A stretch of DNA of 64,000 bases from Hysterium pulicare CBS 123377. Lineage: Eukaryota; Ascomycota; Dothideomycetes; Hysteriales; Hysteriaceae. Positions 1-11,367 of the stretch are shown piece by piece (position 1 is the stretch's first letter; every line of letters starts with the position of its first letter). The notes beneath the pieces are model-generated. The model searched no databases, was not told where the DNA came from, and saw only the letters and a program-made list of their open reading frames with translations. The DNA lies in NCBI GenBank assembly GCA_000467715.1, contig AJFK01000180.1:1-64000 (forward strand), in the 5' to 3' direction. A program made the translations under genes and the position numbers.

Positions 1-995
1 AGCTTCGAGATGGCGGAATGCCCGCGGGTGTGGTTGAAGGAACATTTCGGCTCGAGCGACGGGAATCTGGCGTAGAAGGAGGCGTGGAAGAGGGGACTCG
101 GAAGGCCATTGTTGTGGAATTTCAAGGGAAGTTCTGGTGGCTAAGCAGATTTATCGCCGCATTGTCCGTGCAGACAAGCTGGAGTCTAGGAAGTCGCTTG
201 CATGCAAAGCGGCGGCAGGATTGTGACGGAGAAGGTCCGCGAGGAGTGAAAAGATGGGATGATGAAAGGCGGGTGAACGCTCTTTGACATTCACCTGGAC
301 AGCGACGCGAGAACAATCAACTACGCGGAACGCTATTTGGGAGCAGTTCGATATCGGATTCGGAGCCTGGTGTCACGTGATTCACCCCGGTGCTGGCTCC
401 TTGCATGCTGTCTCAGACACGATGCATGCATGTTTCTCGCTTTCCTCCCACCTGAACGGCTTGCAAAATCACGCTCTATCATTCGGACGCCGAGAGGCCT
501 TTTTTTCTGCCAACTCGCCACGGTTTTGGCTCACCACCCTGCTGTCTAGCCAGGGGGCCATTTGCAGATGCCAGAGTCCGAATCGAATCAGGAACATGGC
601 TTGCTACTGCACCCGTGGGCCTGGACAGCCAATGCATCTTCCAATATCACCAGCTTGGCGAACAGTCCAAGTTCCTGCAGACGTCGGCCGGGGCGTTGAT
701 ATTGATTAAGGTACGCTCTTCGTTAACGACCGTGACCGGTAGCCGGGGGTGAAAATCGCCTGCTGCTGACTGACTACGTCAAGTGCATCCGTCGCTACCC
801 ATGGCGCAGGCACTCGTCTCCTGCTGTACCTCGTTCTTTCACACCAACACTGCCGTCTTAATTAGACCCCATCTTGTCCTTCCCCACGTGCATATGCTTG
901 GGGGCTTTTATCTAATGTCTGAGTCTCGACGCCGCAGCAGTTGAAACTCCTGCCTCCTGCTCCTCGGCCTTCTGCGGAAGTGTTTCTAGCCCACC
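1..995. other. Intergenic, no supported gene
   Basis: Open frames on both strands overlap each other here, lack recognisable domains and have no convincing splice partners. The right end is the upstream region of the Ysc84-domain gene, whose start codon sits in a good eukaryotic context (CCACCATGG around 991-999). Nothing else was recognised. Confidence 0.5.
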
Positions 996-3016
996 ATGGT
1001 CCAAACCCAAGCCATTTGGTCTAAAACTAAGACCGGTTCGAAAGCTGGATTCGACAAGATCTGGGGATGGGCCGACAAACTCGGTGCTCCTGTGAATAGG
1101 CTAACGAATAAATTGGGCTCTGAGGCGTTTTGGCCGACAACCCTCGATAAAGAATGCGACAAGGCTGCTCGGATCTTGCGGAGTTTTTGCAGTATGTCAA
1201 GTACTGCAAATGTTCAACGCGCTTGCTAACCAGACATCAGAGGATGGTTTTTACCAGGAACAAGAAGTACAACCTGCCGACGGTCCAAAGCAGAAACAGA
1301 AGGTGTTGAAGAAAATACCAGCCGAGGTTCGCTCGCCCTTTGAGGTTCTTAGACATGTCTCATACTAACGACTCCTTGCAGGTAATAAGAAATGCAAAGG
1401 GAATCGCCATCTTTACCACAATGCGCACTGGGTTGTGGTGCGTCAAGTTCAGAATGATCACAAAAGTACACGGCTAATTTTATGACCACAGGGTCTCGGG
1501 TGCTGGAGGCAGCGGCATTCTTGTGGGGCGAAAAGAAGACGGCACATGGTCCCCTCCGTCAGGAATACTTTTGCATACCGCCGGTCTGGGATTTCTGGTC
1601 GGAGTCGATGTCTATGACTGCGTCGTAGTGATCAACTCACAGCAAGCTCTAGATGCCTTTTCTAAAGTTCGATGTACATTGGGTGGCGAGATATCGGCCG
1701 TTGCAGGACCTGTTGGTGTCGGTGGGGTCCTAGAGACCGAAGTGCATAAACGACAGGCTCCAATATTCACATACCTAAAGTCTCGAGGTTTCTACGCCGG
1801 CGTACAAGTCGACGGTACGATCGTAATCGAGCGCACAGACGAGAACGAAAGATTCTACAATGAACGCATTGGAGTAGCAGACATCCTCGCTGGAAAGGTC
1901 CGCCATCCGCCTTACGAGATCAAGACTTTGATGGAAACCATTAAAGCGGCACAAGGAGATAAGGATGTCGACCAATCTCTTCTGACCGAAGAGCCGCCAC
2001 CAGGTGACTTCGAAGTAGAGCATGAGAAACCCTTCGGTATTCCAGAGCCTGAAGACCCTGATCCCTATGGAGTTCTCGCATTAGAGAAAGAAGGCCTCAT
2101 GATTCGCGAAGCAGGCACGCATCGACGTCCAACTAGCGAACAGTTCGAATTCAATCCCAGTCCCAACAGTCCAATCTTCACTACGTTCAGGAAGAGTTTT
2201 GATATTCGGAGCCTAGACAGCAGCCCATCTCGTACCTCATTTAGAAGAAGTCAAGATGTTCAGAGCATAAACCAAACGCTCAGTGCTAGAACTAGTTTGA
2301 TGAGCATGACAGGGCGCAATTACGTGACTATGGACATGGGCACACAGACGGAACTCGATGGCCCAGCGGACAAGCGATCGAGATCTAACACTGTTGGGAG
2401 TACCATTATGAACGAGATTCCCGAAAACACGACTGCGGATGAATTCGAAAAGTCGTCCGAAGATGACACTAAGGCCTCCGACAACTCTGAAGTTAAGTCT
2501 AAGATCTTCGAGAGAAAGGACGAGGCCGACCCCAAGGATTCTGGGAACGAGGAAATGGACGAAAATATAGACGACATTGAAGAGCCCGTCATTCAAGTTA
2601 TCCAGCAAGCAGCTGCACCTCAGTTCATCAACCGTGCACGACTTGTCACAGTCGTTAAGCCAGCTCCGCCAAAGCTTCCCCCAAGAAATCCAAATCGCAA
2701 TTTCGCTCACCCTGACAACGAAACGGAAACCCGAGATCAAGGGACGGGAACGTCGTCCATCTCATCTGGTCGGCCTTCTCCGCCTTCGCTTGCAGACGAC
2801 GATTCGTCGATGAAGTCTCAGGACTCTATTTCTTCCGCCGAAGGCCTTGAGCGAGTGGGCGAGAGGTTGAAGCCCAAGCCTGAGGCCGCTTCTCAGGAAC
2901 ACACTACCGAAGAAGGCATGCAAAACCTAGAGGTACCAGTGAAGCACGGCGAGCAAGAAGATTTCCCCTCTGTACCTGACTCGCCCGTCAAGGAAATGCC
3001 GGGTGGTTTCCACTGA
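996..3016 (+). CDS. Ysc84/SH3YL1-domain actin-regulating protein
   Basis: Exons 996-1191, 1241-1326, 1382-1437 and 1492-3016 join in phase to give 620 residues. Roughly residues 10-255 form the Ysc84 actin/lipid-binding domain (former DUF500): a helical start with WGWADKLG and NKLGSEAFWP, then the Gly-rich core AKGIAIFTTMRTGLW, GAGGSGILVGRKEDG and GLGFLVGVD. Family members (yeast Ysc84/Lsb3, animal SH3YL1) bind actin and phosphoinositides at endocytic sites. The usual C-terminal SH3 domain is absent. Instead there is a long acidic, Ser-rich and probably disordered tail with a proline-rich KPAPPKLPPRNP stretch near residue 500, which could itself bind SH3 partners (inference). All three introns have GT-AG ends. 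The domain call is firm; the cellular role is taken from the family. Confidence 0.9.
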
Positions 3017-3442
3017 ATGCTTTTACAAGGATCGCTTCGTTTTTGCATAGTTGTTTCCGCTACTTTTCTACGTAGATTATTTCCCTGGAACTAGCTTGGT
3101 GTTCATGGGGCATGGAGGTCTTTTTGGTGGGATGGGAAGCGTAAATGATTGATGTCTTTATTATGATTTGACGTGTTTTCGGTCTTTCTTCTGGCGGAAA
3201 AGTAGGGTTTGTCTTGGGATCAAGATATTTTAGAGAAGTATTGATGCATTGGTCGCTTTAACTTGTATTATTGCTGATTGGAGAGTTGAATCGTTGAAAA
3301 GAATACTGTTGAGACCCGTTGCCAAGCTCCTCTCGAACCTATGGGTCGTGCAAACCCTGCAGAAGGATGATCCAAAATTCTCCCCACTAAGTTTCCGACC
3401 AAAAACCCATTCATTTTCCTATACAATCTCCACTCGTCCACG
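3017..3442. other. Intergenic: Ysc84 3' region and Rrp7 promoter
   Basis: Short spacer between two genes on the same strand. No TATA-like element or repeat stood out. The last 80 bases before the Rrp7 start are C/A-rich, as is common in fungal 5' leaders. Confidence 0.4.
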
Positions 3443-4631
3443 ATGCCCTCCACCAAAACTACGAAATCCAAATCCAAATCGAAGGCTACTCCCGATACCT
3501 ACAGTTCCGCAGTCCCCTCTACTGTCTCCGGTTATACAATCCTTCCACTCACCCTCCCCTCCACATCCTCATTCCCAACCTCCGCAACCCACTACCTTTA
3601 CGTGCGACCGCACGCTCCCAAAAATCCCGACCCAAATAGCGCCCGTAGTCTATTCATCTCAAACATCCCCATCGATGCGACTGAGCCCTCTATCCGCGCC
3701 CTCTTTGCAGATCAGTTAGGCGGCTCACGAGTCTCATACGTAGAATTTGATTCCTCAGTTCCCGGTCAACCGGCACATAAACGATGGAGGGAAGGGCCTG
3801 GGGCTAGCTCTGCAGCTATTGTTGATGATGGTATACAGAGGGGGAAGAAAAGGAAGAGAGATGAGGATGTAGTGGCAGAGGGAGTTGTGGAAGACGACGA
3901 GAGCAGATTACCTAGGACGTGGGAGCGAGAGGTTAGGACGAGTGGGAGTTCAGCAGTTGTGGTATTCGTGGATAAGGCTAGTGCTAAGGGGGCTATGAGT
4001 GAGGTCGAGAGGATGGTGAGGAAGGGGAAGACGGCTGAGTGGATTGGCACGGTGGAAGGGGAGGATGCGGTGTTAGGCGAGAAGAGTAAGATTCACTTTC
4101 TATTTTGCATAGCATTGAAGAGAGCGACCAATCCGGGCCATGTTCAGTGTAGTTTCGGAATGGATTTCTAACATGGAATTATTAATTCAGGATACCGAGC
4201 CCACCACACCTTAAGCTTCCCTCCCAAAGCCACTCTCCAAGCATCAATAAACGCCTACCTCACAGCATTCAACCGCGCAGAACTCGCTCGCAACCGCCTC
4301 CGCGCCAAACAGCGCGCCGTTCCTGACGAAGACGGCTTCATCACCGTCGTACGTGGTGGTCGTGCCGGTCCCGCTAGACTGGAAGATGCAGAGGCAGCAA
4401 AGGCGAAGTTAGTGGAGAGAGAAAAGAAGAGGGGTGCGAAAGAAGACTTCTACAGATTTCAGGTTAGGGAGAAGAGGAAGGAACGGGAAGGAGAGCTGAG
4501 GAGGAAGTTTGAGGATGATCGGCGGAGGGTCGCGCAGATGCGGGAGAGGCGCGGGAAGGTTATGGTGAGTCTCTTGCCCGATTTGAACTCTGGTGAGGGA
4601 TTTTCTAACGGTAGTATAGCCTATGTCGTAG
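3443..4631 (+). CDS. RRP7: Ribosomal RNA-processing protein 7 (Rrp7)
   Basis: Exons 3443-4085, 4191-4564 and 4620-4631 give 342 residues. The N-terminus is rich in Lys and Ser. An RRM-like fold follows with an RNP2-type strand near residue 69 (SLFISNIP). The C-terminal third is the diagnostic Rrp7 module: DEDGFITVV, then a basic helical segment with KKRGAKEDFYRFQ and REKRKER. Rrp7 works with the UtpC/CURI complexes in early nucleolar assembly of the 40S subunit. The last exon codes for only three residues after a GT-AG intron, so the exact C-terminus is the weakest part of the model. A basic patch (GKKRKRDED) in the middle is a likely nuclear localisation signal. Confidence 0.85.
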
Positions 4632-7168
4632 CTTCTGGTACTTGCCAAAGCGAATTCTGGAATATGTTAGCTCAATACAGATGCACATAACTATATGCTT
4701 AGATTATGAAAATGACGACCCAGGAAGACACTTCCAATTGACAGCACTAAAAATTCCACAAACTTGTCCCAGCATTTTGCTATTACATCATTTCGAGGTC
4801 ATGTTTACTGATACCCCTCGCAACTCCATCGTCCATGCCCAGGGTTCTTCTAAACGTTTCAACATGAAGAATGGTTACTTGCAAGCTGCCGCAGGATGCA
4901 TGATCGCACATGCCGTGCAGCGCCCGGGGCTTTACTCTGAGCGGCTCTGACATCCAAACCCAATTACGTCTCGGTGTCCCTGACGACCATTGGCGGACTT
5001 GGGCTCCGTTTATCTTTCGGTCAAGATGTCCAATAAGGTGAACCAACCAATCTGTGAGGCTGACACAATTCTAAATTTGACGCCTTTCAACCTTGATTCA
5101 ACGAGCTATTGTGCAGCTTTTTCATCTCCTTTCAGTAACTTCTCCGCGACTGTCGAATGCTGCGATTCGAGATCCGGTCGAACCAGAGTGCCTCCTGAGT
5201 TCCAGCAGGAAATGTTCTTGCGCCTTTTGGATTCGGAGAAAAGAGTGCGAGGTATTCGTTTCACAAGGCTCTTGCTGTAGTCGGTTAGACTTGCCGTTTA
5301 GTCTGCATGTGCTTAGAATATCCCGGAGCCCCCAACATAGTAAGTAAATATCGAGGCTGTAGTTTGAGATTTCTTTCCGGTGTGTTGTAGTTTCGCTGAG
5401 GCTCTATCGAGCACCATCTGTAACTTCCCTATCCAGTAGCTTCTTAAAAACTGTTGATTCCTGCGGTTTGAAATCCCATCGAACCAACATGCATTTCTGA
5501 TTTCAGCATGAGGAGTACGGCTTTGGTCCCCGAAGGCCAATAGAAAGCTGGTTTGGCGTGTAATAGTGAGCACATGGCCTGCAGGCTTGGGTACTGCATT
5601 TCTACCGGCACAAATCTCCTTTCATCTGTCTTCTTTCAGTAACTTCTTCAATTTCCATTGAGTCCTGCGGGATTGCATCCCGTTCGAATCGGATCTATTT
5701 TCCGCATCAAACCTCGGAAACGGACACGTATTTGGATGCTGCTGCTTTGTCGGGCAGGGCAACATGCGGTGTGAATCAACTGAAGAGTAAGAATCCTCCC
5801 GAATGGATTTCCACTCACAAATACCTCACTCCCATGAATGTGTTCAGATCATACTTGGCTTCTGTCTAACGACGCCTTATTTTATTCAGCAGTCGAATCC
5901 AACTCAGATTCTCAGATAACTCTGTCCTTCATTTACGAAACCCGACTGCACTAATACCCTGAACCTTCAACCCCCAAGCTCTGGCTTCTAGCTCCAAGAA
6001 CCCACCGAAAACCAAACCAGAGATTATGCAAAGTCCCCATGTAGCAACTTCTTCAATTCCCATCGAACACTGCGGGCTCTCCATCCGAGCAATCAGAGCA
6101 CTTTCCTTGCTCACAATACAAGGCCACACCATCTAAATATCCCCTTTCGGTAACTTCCTCAATTCCCATCGAATCCAGCGGGCTTCTCTTCCGAAGAACT
6201 GAGAGCATATTCGTCATTAAGTTGTAATTCAATGCTAGCGGGGTCTCATGCCGAAGCCATCCGGCTTTAACACAGAAAGAACATCGGCGATGCTTTGGAT
6301 TATTCGTTGGATACTTGCTAAATCAACGTTCCACTGGAAAACTCAATCCACAGGATAGAGAAGTTTCTCCTTTTGGAAGGAGCTAATGCTATGTAGAGAA
6401 AAACCTTATTACTTATTCGACAAAGCTTTCAATAGAAAGTGCAAAGTGGTGAAAAACAAAGTGTCGTGTGTTGTTGTTGAAGTAAAAGTCAGGGACGGTG
6501 GGGTTCTTGAAAGTATCCCACGGCTGCAGGGTCGGCTCGGTTTGCCGAAATCCAAAACTCGCTTATTCTAACCATGCACGCCAAGGGCTTACCATTTAAG
6601 GCTTTTCGAGATCGCTGAGTAGCCGGTCAAAAGCTCCGATACCTCCAAGCCCTGCAAAGCTGCATGATGTGGGCTGGTCCGGATCCTTCGCACGGATGGC
6701 CTGATGGTCTGATTTCTCTGGGGGTTTTGGCACTGCAGATGTGACGTTTGGGGTGCGAAGAGTTGGCTGGCGGCGCTCGTGGGGTTGGATTGGGTCGGCG
6801 CTCTGGGCCGATACGACGGCCGAGCGCCTTTAATCTTCTGTACTTTGGTGTTCGTCCGCATGATAGCGTGCATACGTGCTACCGGATTTTATTTTATTGG
6901 TTTTTGAGGTGACATTTTTTTGGAGATGTTCAGATGGGGATGGGCTGGGCTGTTTGTTGTAAGGTGGGCTTGAGAGTGCTGTGTTGGTTTATATTCATGG
7001 GGAGTGAGGACATGCTTCAAAGGGTAAAATGTATATGGAGTGTCTCCAAATAACGAGCAAATCAGAGTGCTACAATCATTACTTTTTCGATCTATTTTAT
7101 GAATACTTATACTGCGCTACTGAATAATGCAAGGCCTTTACAGTACTGCAAGGTCGATCGGCAGTTTT
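4632..7168. other. 2.5-kb gene-free region
   Basis: No open frame here has a domain, a plausible splice partner or consistent codon use. The stretch contains the degenerate repeat family annotated separately. The right end is the 3' flank of the D-amino-acid oxidase gene, which is on the minus strand. Confidence 0.5.
5129..6262. repeat. Degenerate dispersed repeat, about six copies
   Basis: A motif of about 55-60 bases recurs with irregular spacing near 5129, 5436, 5634, 6041, 6144 and, weakly, 6223. The shared core reads approximately CTTCTTCAATTCCCATCGAA, followed by a short block containing TGCGGG and then TCCG-AA. Copies near 5634, 6041 and 6144 are clearly related by eye; the first two and the last are more diverged. 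Spacing runs from about 80 to 400 bases, so this is not a simple tandem array. It may be the relic of an expanded minisatellite or of a small mobile element. No open frame runs through the copies. Confidence 0.55.
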
Positions 7169-8458
7169 CTACAACTTCGGCCTGGCTGTGATAGCCTTCT
7201 TCGCAAGCTCTACTGCCGTCGCTGCCGTACCCCTGGATCCAACCCATCAGCTTGACATTACTCGTACGAATGCGTAGATTGGGATAGGATAGCTTACCAA
7301 CTAGATTGGTATCCAGCGCCCGAGTGTCCATAGTTATGCACCACGACATTCGTCCCTCTGTGCTCAAGCTCGACCCTTACGCCATCTTTCCGGCTCGCTG
7401 TCATACCATGTCAGCCTCATACCACTTAGGAAACTCATAAGAAACAAGTCAACATACGTCTCAAACCAACCCTATGCCCAATAATCTTCACCTCCTCCGG
7501 CTTCCCCAACTCCGGAACTAACTCACAGCATCTCTTGATGATGCCCTCGGCCAACTCCATATCCGGTTCCGGATCCCAGTTCCCGACTTGCATACATCCT
7601 CCTAGAACCACGCCGCCGCCTAGCGGCCTGGGGAAGACGTACGTGCGGTTCGACTCACTGCGGTTTTTGGTGACGCGGCCGTACATGCGCTGGAGAGGGA
7701 CTTTCGGCTCGGCTATTATGACGGTTTGACCGCGGGTTGGGTATAGAGAGTGATCTTGGACGCCGCCGAGGGAGTAGGAGCCCAGAGCCGTGCAGTTGAA
7801 GAGGGCGGTTAGATTTGGGAAGTCGGTGGGGATGTCGTCGATGTGGGTGTAGGGTCTGCGGATGAAGGTGATGTTGTTGGTTAGGCATTGGGTTTGGAGC
7901 CTGGGAGGGATGATTAGCTTTTCTGGCGCAACTCAGATATCATAGTGAGTATGTAAGAGGAGAGAGAGAGACTTACCACGCCAGATAGATCTGAATATTT
8001 ATTACGAAAGTACTCTTGAACTCAACTCCCCTCTCTGCGCCCTCTGGCAACTCACTCTTCTCTACCTCCTCCACCCCTCCCACCAACTCCTCATACCAGG
8101 CCTTCCCCTCCTTGTTGAACACCCCCGTACCCTCAGCCGGCCCATCAAAAACAACTCTAACCCCCATCCTCTTGAGACCCGTCTCATTTCCCTTACCCTG
8201 ATCCACCAATTCCGAGAATCGGTGGAAGGTGACACGATCATAGTTCGCCACGGGCCCATCATCAGCTTCGAAGGACTGCCAATTGGCTCCTGCCCAGGGC
8301 GAAGTGTATTCTATGCTGGAGTCGCCGGGGAGGTGTTTCGCAACGATTGTGATTTTGGAGGAGGAGAAGGTCGAGCGGAGGGTTAGGGCTGTTGTGAGGC
8401 CTATTACGCCTGCGCCTAGGACGACAAATTCTTGATCTTGTTCAGAAGTAGGGGACAT
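7169..8458 (-). CDS. D-amino-acid oxidase (FAD-dependent)
   Basis: Exons in coding order are 8458-7977, 7900-7458, 7397-7298 and 7232-7169, giving 362 residues, normal for this family. The enzyme oxidises D-amino acids to 2-oxo acids, ammonia and hydrogen peroxide. Seen directly: the FAD Rossmann motif GAGVIG at residues 15-20, the family block SPWAGANW, the VGLRPSR(K)DGVR segment and the C-terminal signature HNYGHSGAGYQSSWG. The first intron uses the acceptor at 7901; nearer AG dinucleotides break the frame. I chose the ATG at 8458 because it lies just before the Rossmann strand; an in-frame codon at 8515 is less likely. The protein ends in PKL, a non-canonical but possible PTS1, which fits the peroxisomal location of the family. 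Confidence 0.9.
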
Positions 8459-9491
8459 GTTTGAGAATTGGGAAAAGAAAATATGTGAGAATAGGTCCTT
8501 GAAGGCTTCAGCCAAAAAGCAGAGGAAAGCAGGGAGAGTTGAAGTAGAATATAAGTGGACGCCGAAAGGGAGAATTATGAAATGTATGAGCTTGAACGTT
8601 TTACTGTGAGAGATATCCGCGTCTTATACACAGTTAGAACTATGACTTGACGTCTTATTCCTACACGCTGGCGTTGTATTCCCTGAGCAAATAAGTTGAA
8701 TGAGGCGATTGCTTGGACTATCTGAATGATTTTTGGCGTATTGGAATGAAGTTGAGATAGCATCGCGGAATAGAATATTTTCCTACTGTTCTATCCCGAT
8801 TCTTATCCGATTACGGACTAGAACCGCCACAGCGGGATGTCCAAATCCGGCAACAACCATCGAGCCCGCCAAGCCCTTTGGGGTATGAAAAACGGAAGTC
8901 GTATGTCGAATTATGCTGCCCATCAAGGAGATCTCAATGTGTCTGCAGGTGTGAATCTGGCTGATGATGAATCTCGTCTACAGAATTCGATACCTCTATA
9001 GACAGACCATCTTATAGCTACCCATCCTCAGATACAGAGCCACACGTAAGAATCGTTCAGCTACATGCGTATACTTACCGGCTTTTAGACATTTCTTGCT
9101 TCCTCTTTGCATCTACTATGCAGTCTCCAGGAAACTCACATGCTTCGAGTTAACGCAGCGCGCCGGAATCTGGGGAGTTGTCATTGATTTGCTTTCAGAG
9201 TCTGATGCCTACACCATTACCATGCAGGGAGTATTGCACGAATCGGTAAGTGCAATTGTGCTCGTGATGTCTGGAGGAAATACTCCTAAGAGATACGGCC
9301 AATTCTAGCATCGGCGTCTAATTTTCCGAGGTGGACATTTTGAAACATGACATGATGACCCCATTCGGAATGGCGCTTCTCACTAATCGTCGACCGGAGT
9401 AACACCACCACTTTATACAAGCGGGGCCAACTTCCTTACATCTATAATGACCAACAAATCCACAAATGAGAGAGACGCATAGCCTAAATTA

Positions 9492-9518
9492 AGTGACATC
9501 CAGTGACATTCAGTGACA
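9492..9518 (+). promoter_or_regulatory. Three AGTGACA copies at exact 10-bp spacing
   Basis: AGTGACA occurs at 9492, 9502 and 9512, one per helical turn, about 250 bases upstream of the endo-arabinanase start codon. The phasing would put all three on the same face of the DNA, so this is a candidate cooperative binding site for an activator or repressor. The binding factor is unknown; function is inferred from spacing and position only. Confidence 0.4.
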
Positions 9519-9690
9519 AAGGGCTGAATAAAGTCCTCGCGGAACCCCTCTTGCTGAGCACCATGTGCACTTGTGGCTGCACTACCAGCACTGTAAATCA
9601 AAGATTCTCCGAAGTGAAGGGAGCCCAATTTTCTTCTGGTGGATGGGTGTGCCGTGCTGGAGACTCAAATGCGGCGTTCGCTGTGCTGCT

Positions 9691-9697
9691 TATATAT
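9691..9697 (+). promoter_or_regulatory. TATA-like element of arabinanase gene
   Basis: TATATAT lies 73 bases upstream of the ATG at 9770, a typical distance for a strongly regulated secreted fungal hydrolase. Confidence 0.45.
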
Positions 9698-9769
9698 GAA
9701 TAGGTAGTCGTTTTGAGGAGACTCCTGTAAGCAGGACTCCCGGCCTTCCACGTTCATTTCTTTATCGCA

Positions 9770-10850
9770 ATGTTTTGGACTCCAACTTTCTGGGCAGTTG
9801 CTCTGCTTCTGGGCCAAGCCTATGGCTATGCCAATCCTCAGTCTTGTTCGGGAACATGCACCAACGCTCATGATCCGTCAGTCATTCGTCGCGACTCTGA
9901 TAGCACGTACTTCCGCTTCTCAACAGGTGGAAAGATCGCCATACATACGGCCCCAGCTATCACCGGACCATGGACATATAAATGCGCAATGCTGCCGAGC
10001 GGTTCTAAGATTGACCTTGCTGGTAACACCGATCTCTGGGTAAGTCTCCACGGTTTGACGACCGATGGCGACGGCTAACGCGAGATACACTAGGCTCCGG
10101 ATGTCCATAAAGTAGGTAGCACATACTATGTCTACTACAGCGTCAGCACTTTCGGATCCCAAAACAGTGCCATTGGGCTTGCCACTTCAACTACAATGGA
10201 CTGCAACTCTTTCACCGATCACGGTAGCACTGGTGTCTCTTCTGCCAACGGCAAGCCGTACAACGCCATCGACCCCAACTTAGTCCTTGCTGGAAGTACT
10301 TACTATCTGAATTTTGGCAGTTTCTGGGACGACCTCTACCAGGTCGAAATGAAGAGCACACCTACCACACCAGCTTCAGGCGCCAGTAGTCATCAGATCG
10401 CCTACGATTCATCCGGCACTCATCCAGTAGAAGGAAACTATATGGTCAGCTACGACGGCTACTATTACCTCTTCTATTCGCATGGCATCTGCTGCGGCTA
10501 CGACACTTCTAGGCCAGCTTCCGGTTCTGAATATATGATCAAGGTTTGCCGGTCAACCTCCCCGACTGGCGGATTCGTATGGCCCTCCTTCCCTTCTGAA
10601 TCTCACGCTCTTACTAACAAAATCATAGGTTGACAAGAGCGGAAAGTCCTGCACCGCTGGTGGTGGCACTATAGTCCTCCAGTCGCACGACAATGTATAC
10701 GGTCCAGGAGGTCAGGGAGTTTACGATGACCCAGAAAACGGTTGGATCCTCTATTACCACTACGTTGACACGACGATTGGCTACGCTGATGGCCAGAAGC
10801 AATTCGGTTGGAATAAGATCACCTGGTCTGATGGATGGCCTACTGTCTGA
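9770..10850 (+). CDS. GH43 arabinan endo-1,5-alpha-L-arabinosidase, secreted
   Basis: Exons 9770-10039, 10094-10576 and 10629-10850 give 324 residues, matching characterised fungal endo-arabinanases. The enzyme cuts alpha-1,5-arabinan side chains of pectin outside the cell. A hydrophobic signal peptide covers about residues 1-20. The three GH43 catalytic acids are visible: Asp35 in AHDPS (general base), Asp150 in NAIDPNL (pKa modulator) and Glu203 in HPVEGNYM (general acid). The segment [10 protein letters not shown] is also typical of the family's endo-arabinanase branch. A phased triple repeat and a TATA element lie upstream, suggesting inducible control. There are no carbohydrate-binding modules. 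Confidence in family and activity is high. Confidence 0.93.
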
Positions 10851-11367
10851 CAGACCAGCCATCCTGGAATAACACTTTCCGGACAAATACCATACGGGAG
10901 GCTTCGAAAGCATTTCTTTCTTGTAAATATGTATCTACCTGTACATAGTTAGTTTCTGCTTGAACACGCGATTGGAGGCGTTGCTGCTTGCTCGAGCAAT
11001 TTACTGTTGAACAAACTTAAGACTTCGGCTTGAAGAAGTGTGCGAGATGCGAGTTGGACTCTATATATAGGGGCAGAGGAGAAGAAGAGCGCAAGCAGAG
11101 CATCAAGGTAATGCCTAACACGCTAATAAATTCTAGTATAGCAAGTTTCTAAGAAATGATGGGCAGGCAAATAACTTCAGGGTACGAATAAGACTGCAAA
11201 GGATGGTTGACATAATTGATAAAAAACAAAAGCGGAGGACAGGCACGAGACGTAAAGACGAGCTCAAGGCTGAGGCTGCAGATAACAGCAGATAAGATCC
11301 GTAAGGCAACCACCATTTCCGCCCAGCTTGAAGCAGAGACGTCAGTATACTCTGAGCATGATAGAGC
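10851..11367. other. Intergenic, arabinanase 3' end to cupin gene
   Basis: No supported gene. A strong TATA-like element lies at 11062-11069, annotated separately. Confidence 0.4.
11062..11069 (+). promoter_or_regulatory. TATA-like element upstream of cupin gene
   Basis: TATATATA in the context CTCTATATATAGG, about 300 bases upstream of the ATG at 11368. The distance is long for a TATA box, so either the 5' leader is long or the true first exon lies nearer the element. Confidence 0.35.

Larger units (their letters stand above)
8459..9769. other. Divergent promoter region, oxidase and arabinanase
   Basis: No supported gene. The region separates two divergently transcribed genes. The right half holds a 10-bp-phased triple repeat (9492-9518) and a TATA-like element (9691-9697) that belong to the arabinanase gene; both are listed separately. 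Confidence 0.5.

Noticed and set aside
2237-2740. 167-codon open frame antisense to the Ysc84 gene
   Set aside because: It lies wholly inside a well-supported coding exon on the other strand and has no domain; it is a frame shadow.
4782-6571. Several 60-100-codon frames between Rrp7 and the oxidase
   Set aside because: They overlap on both strands, lack domains and partly coincide with the degenerate repeats.
7901-7976. Shorter first intron of the D-amino-acid oxidase using nearer AG sites
   Set aside because: The acceptors nearer the donor give a stop or the wrong frame; only the AG at 7901 restores the conserved YLAWLQTQCL run.
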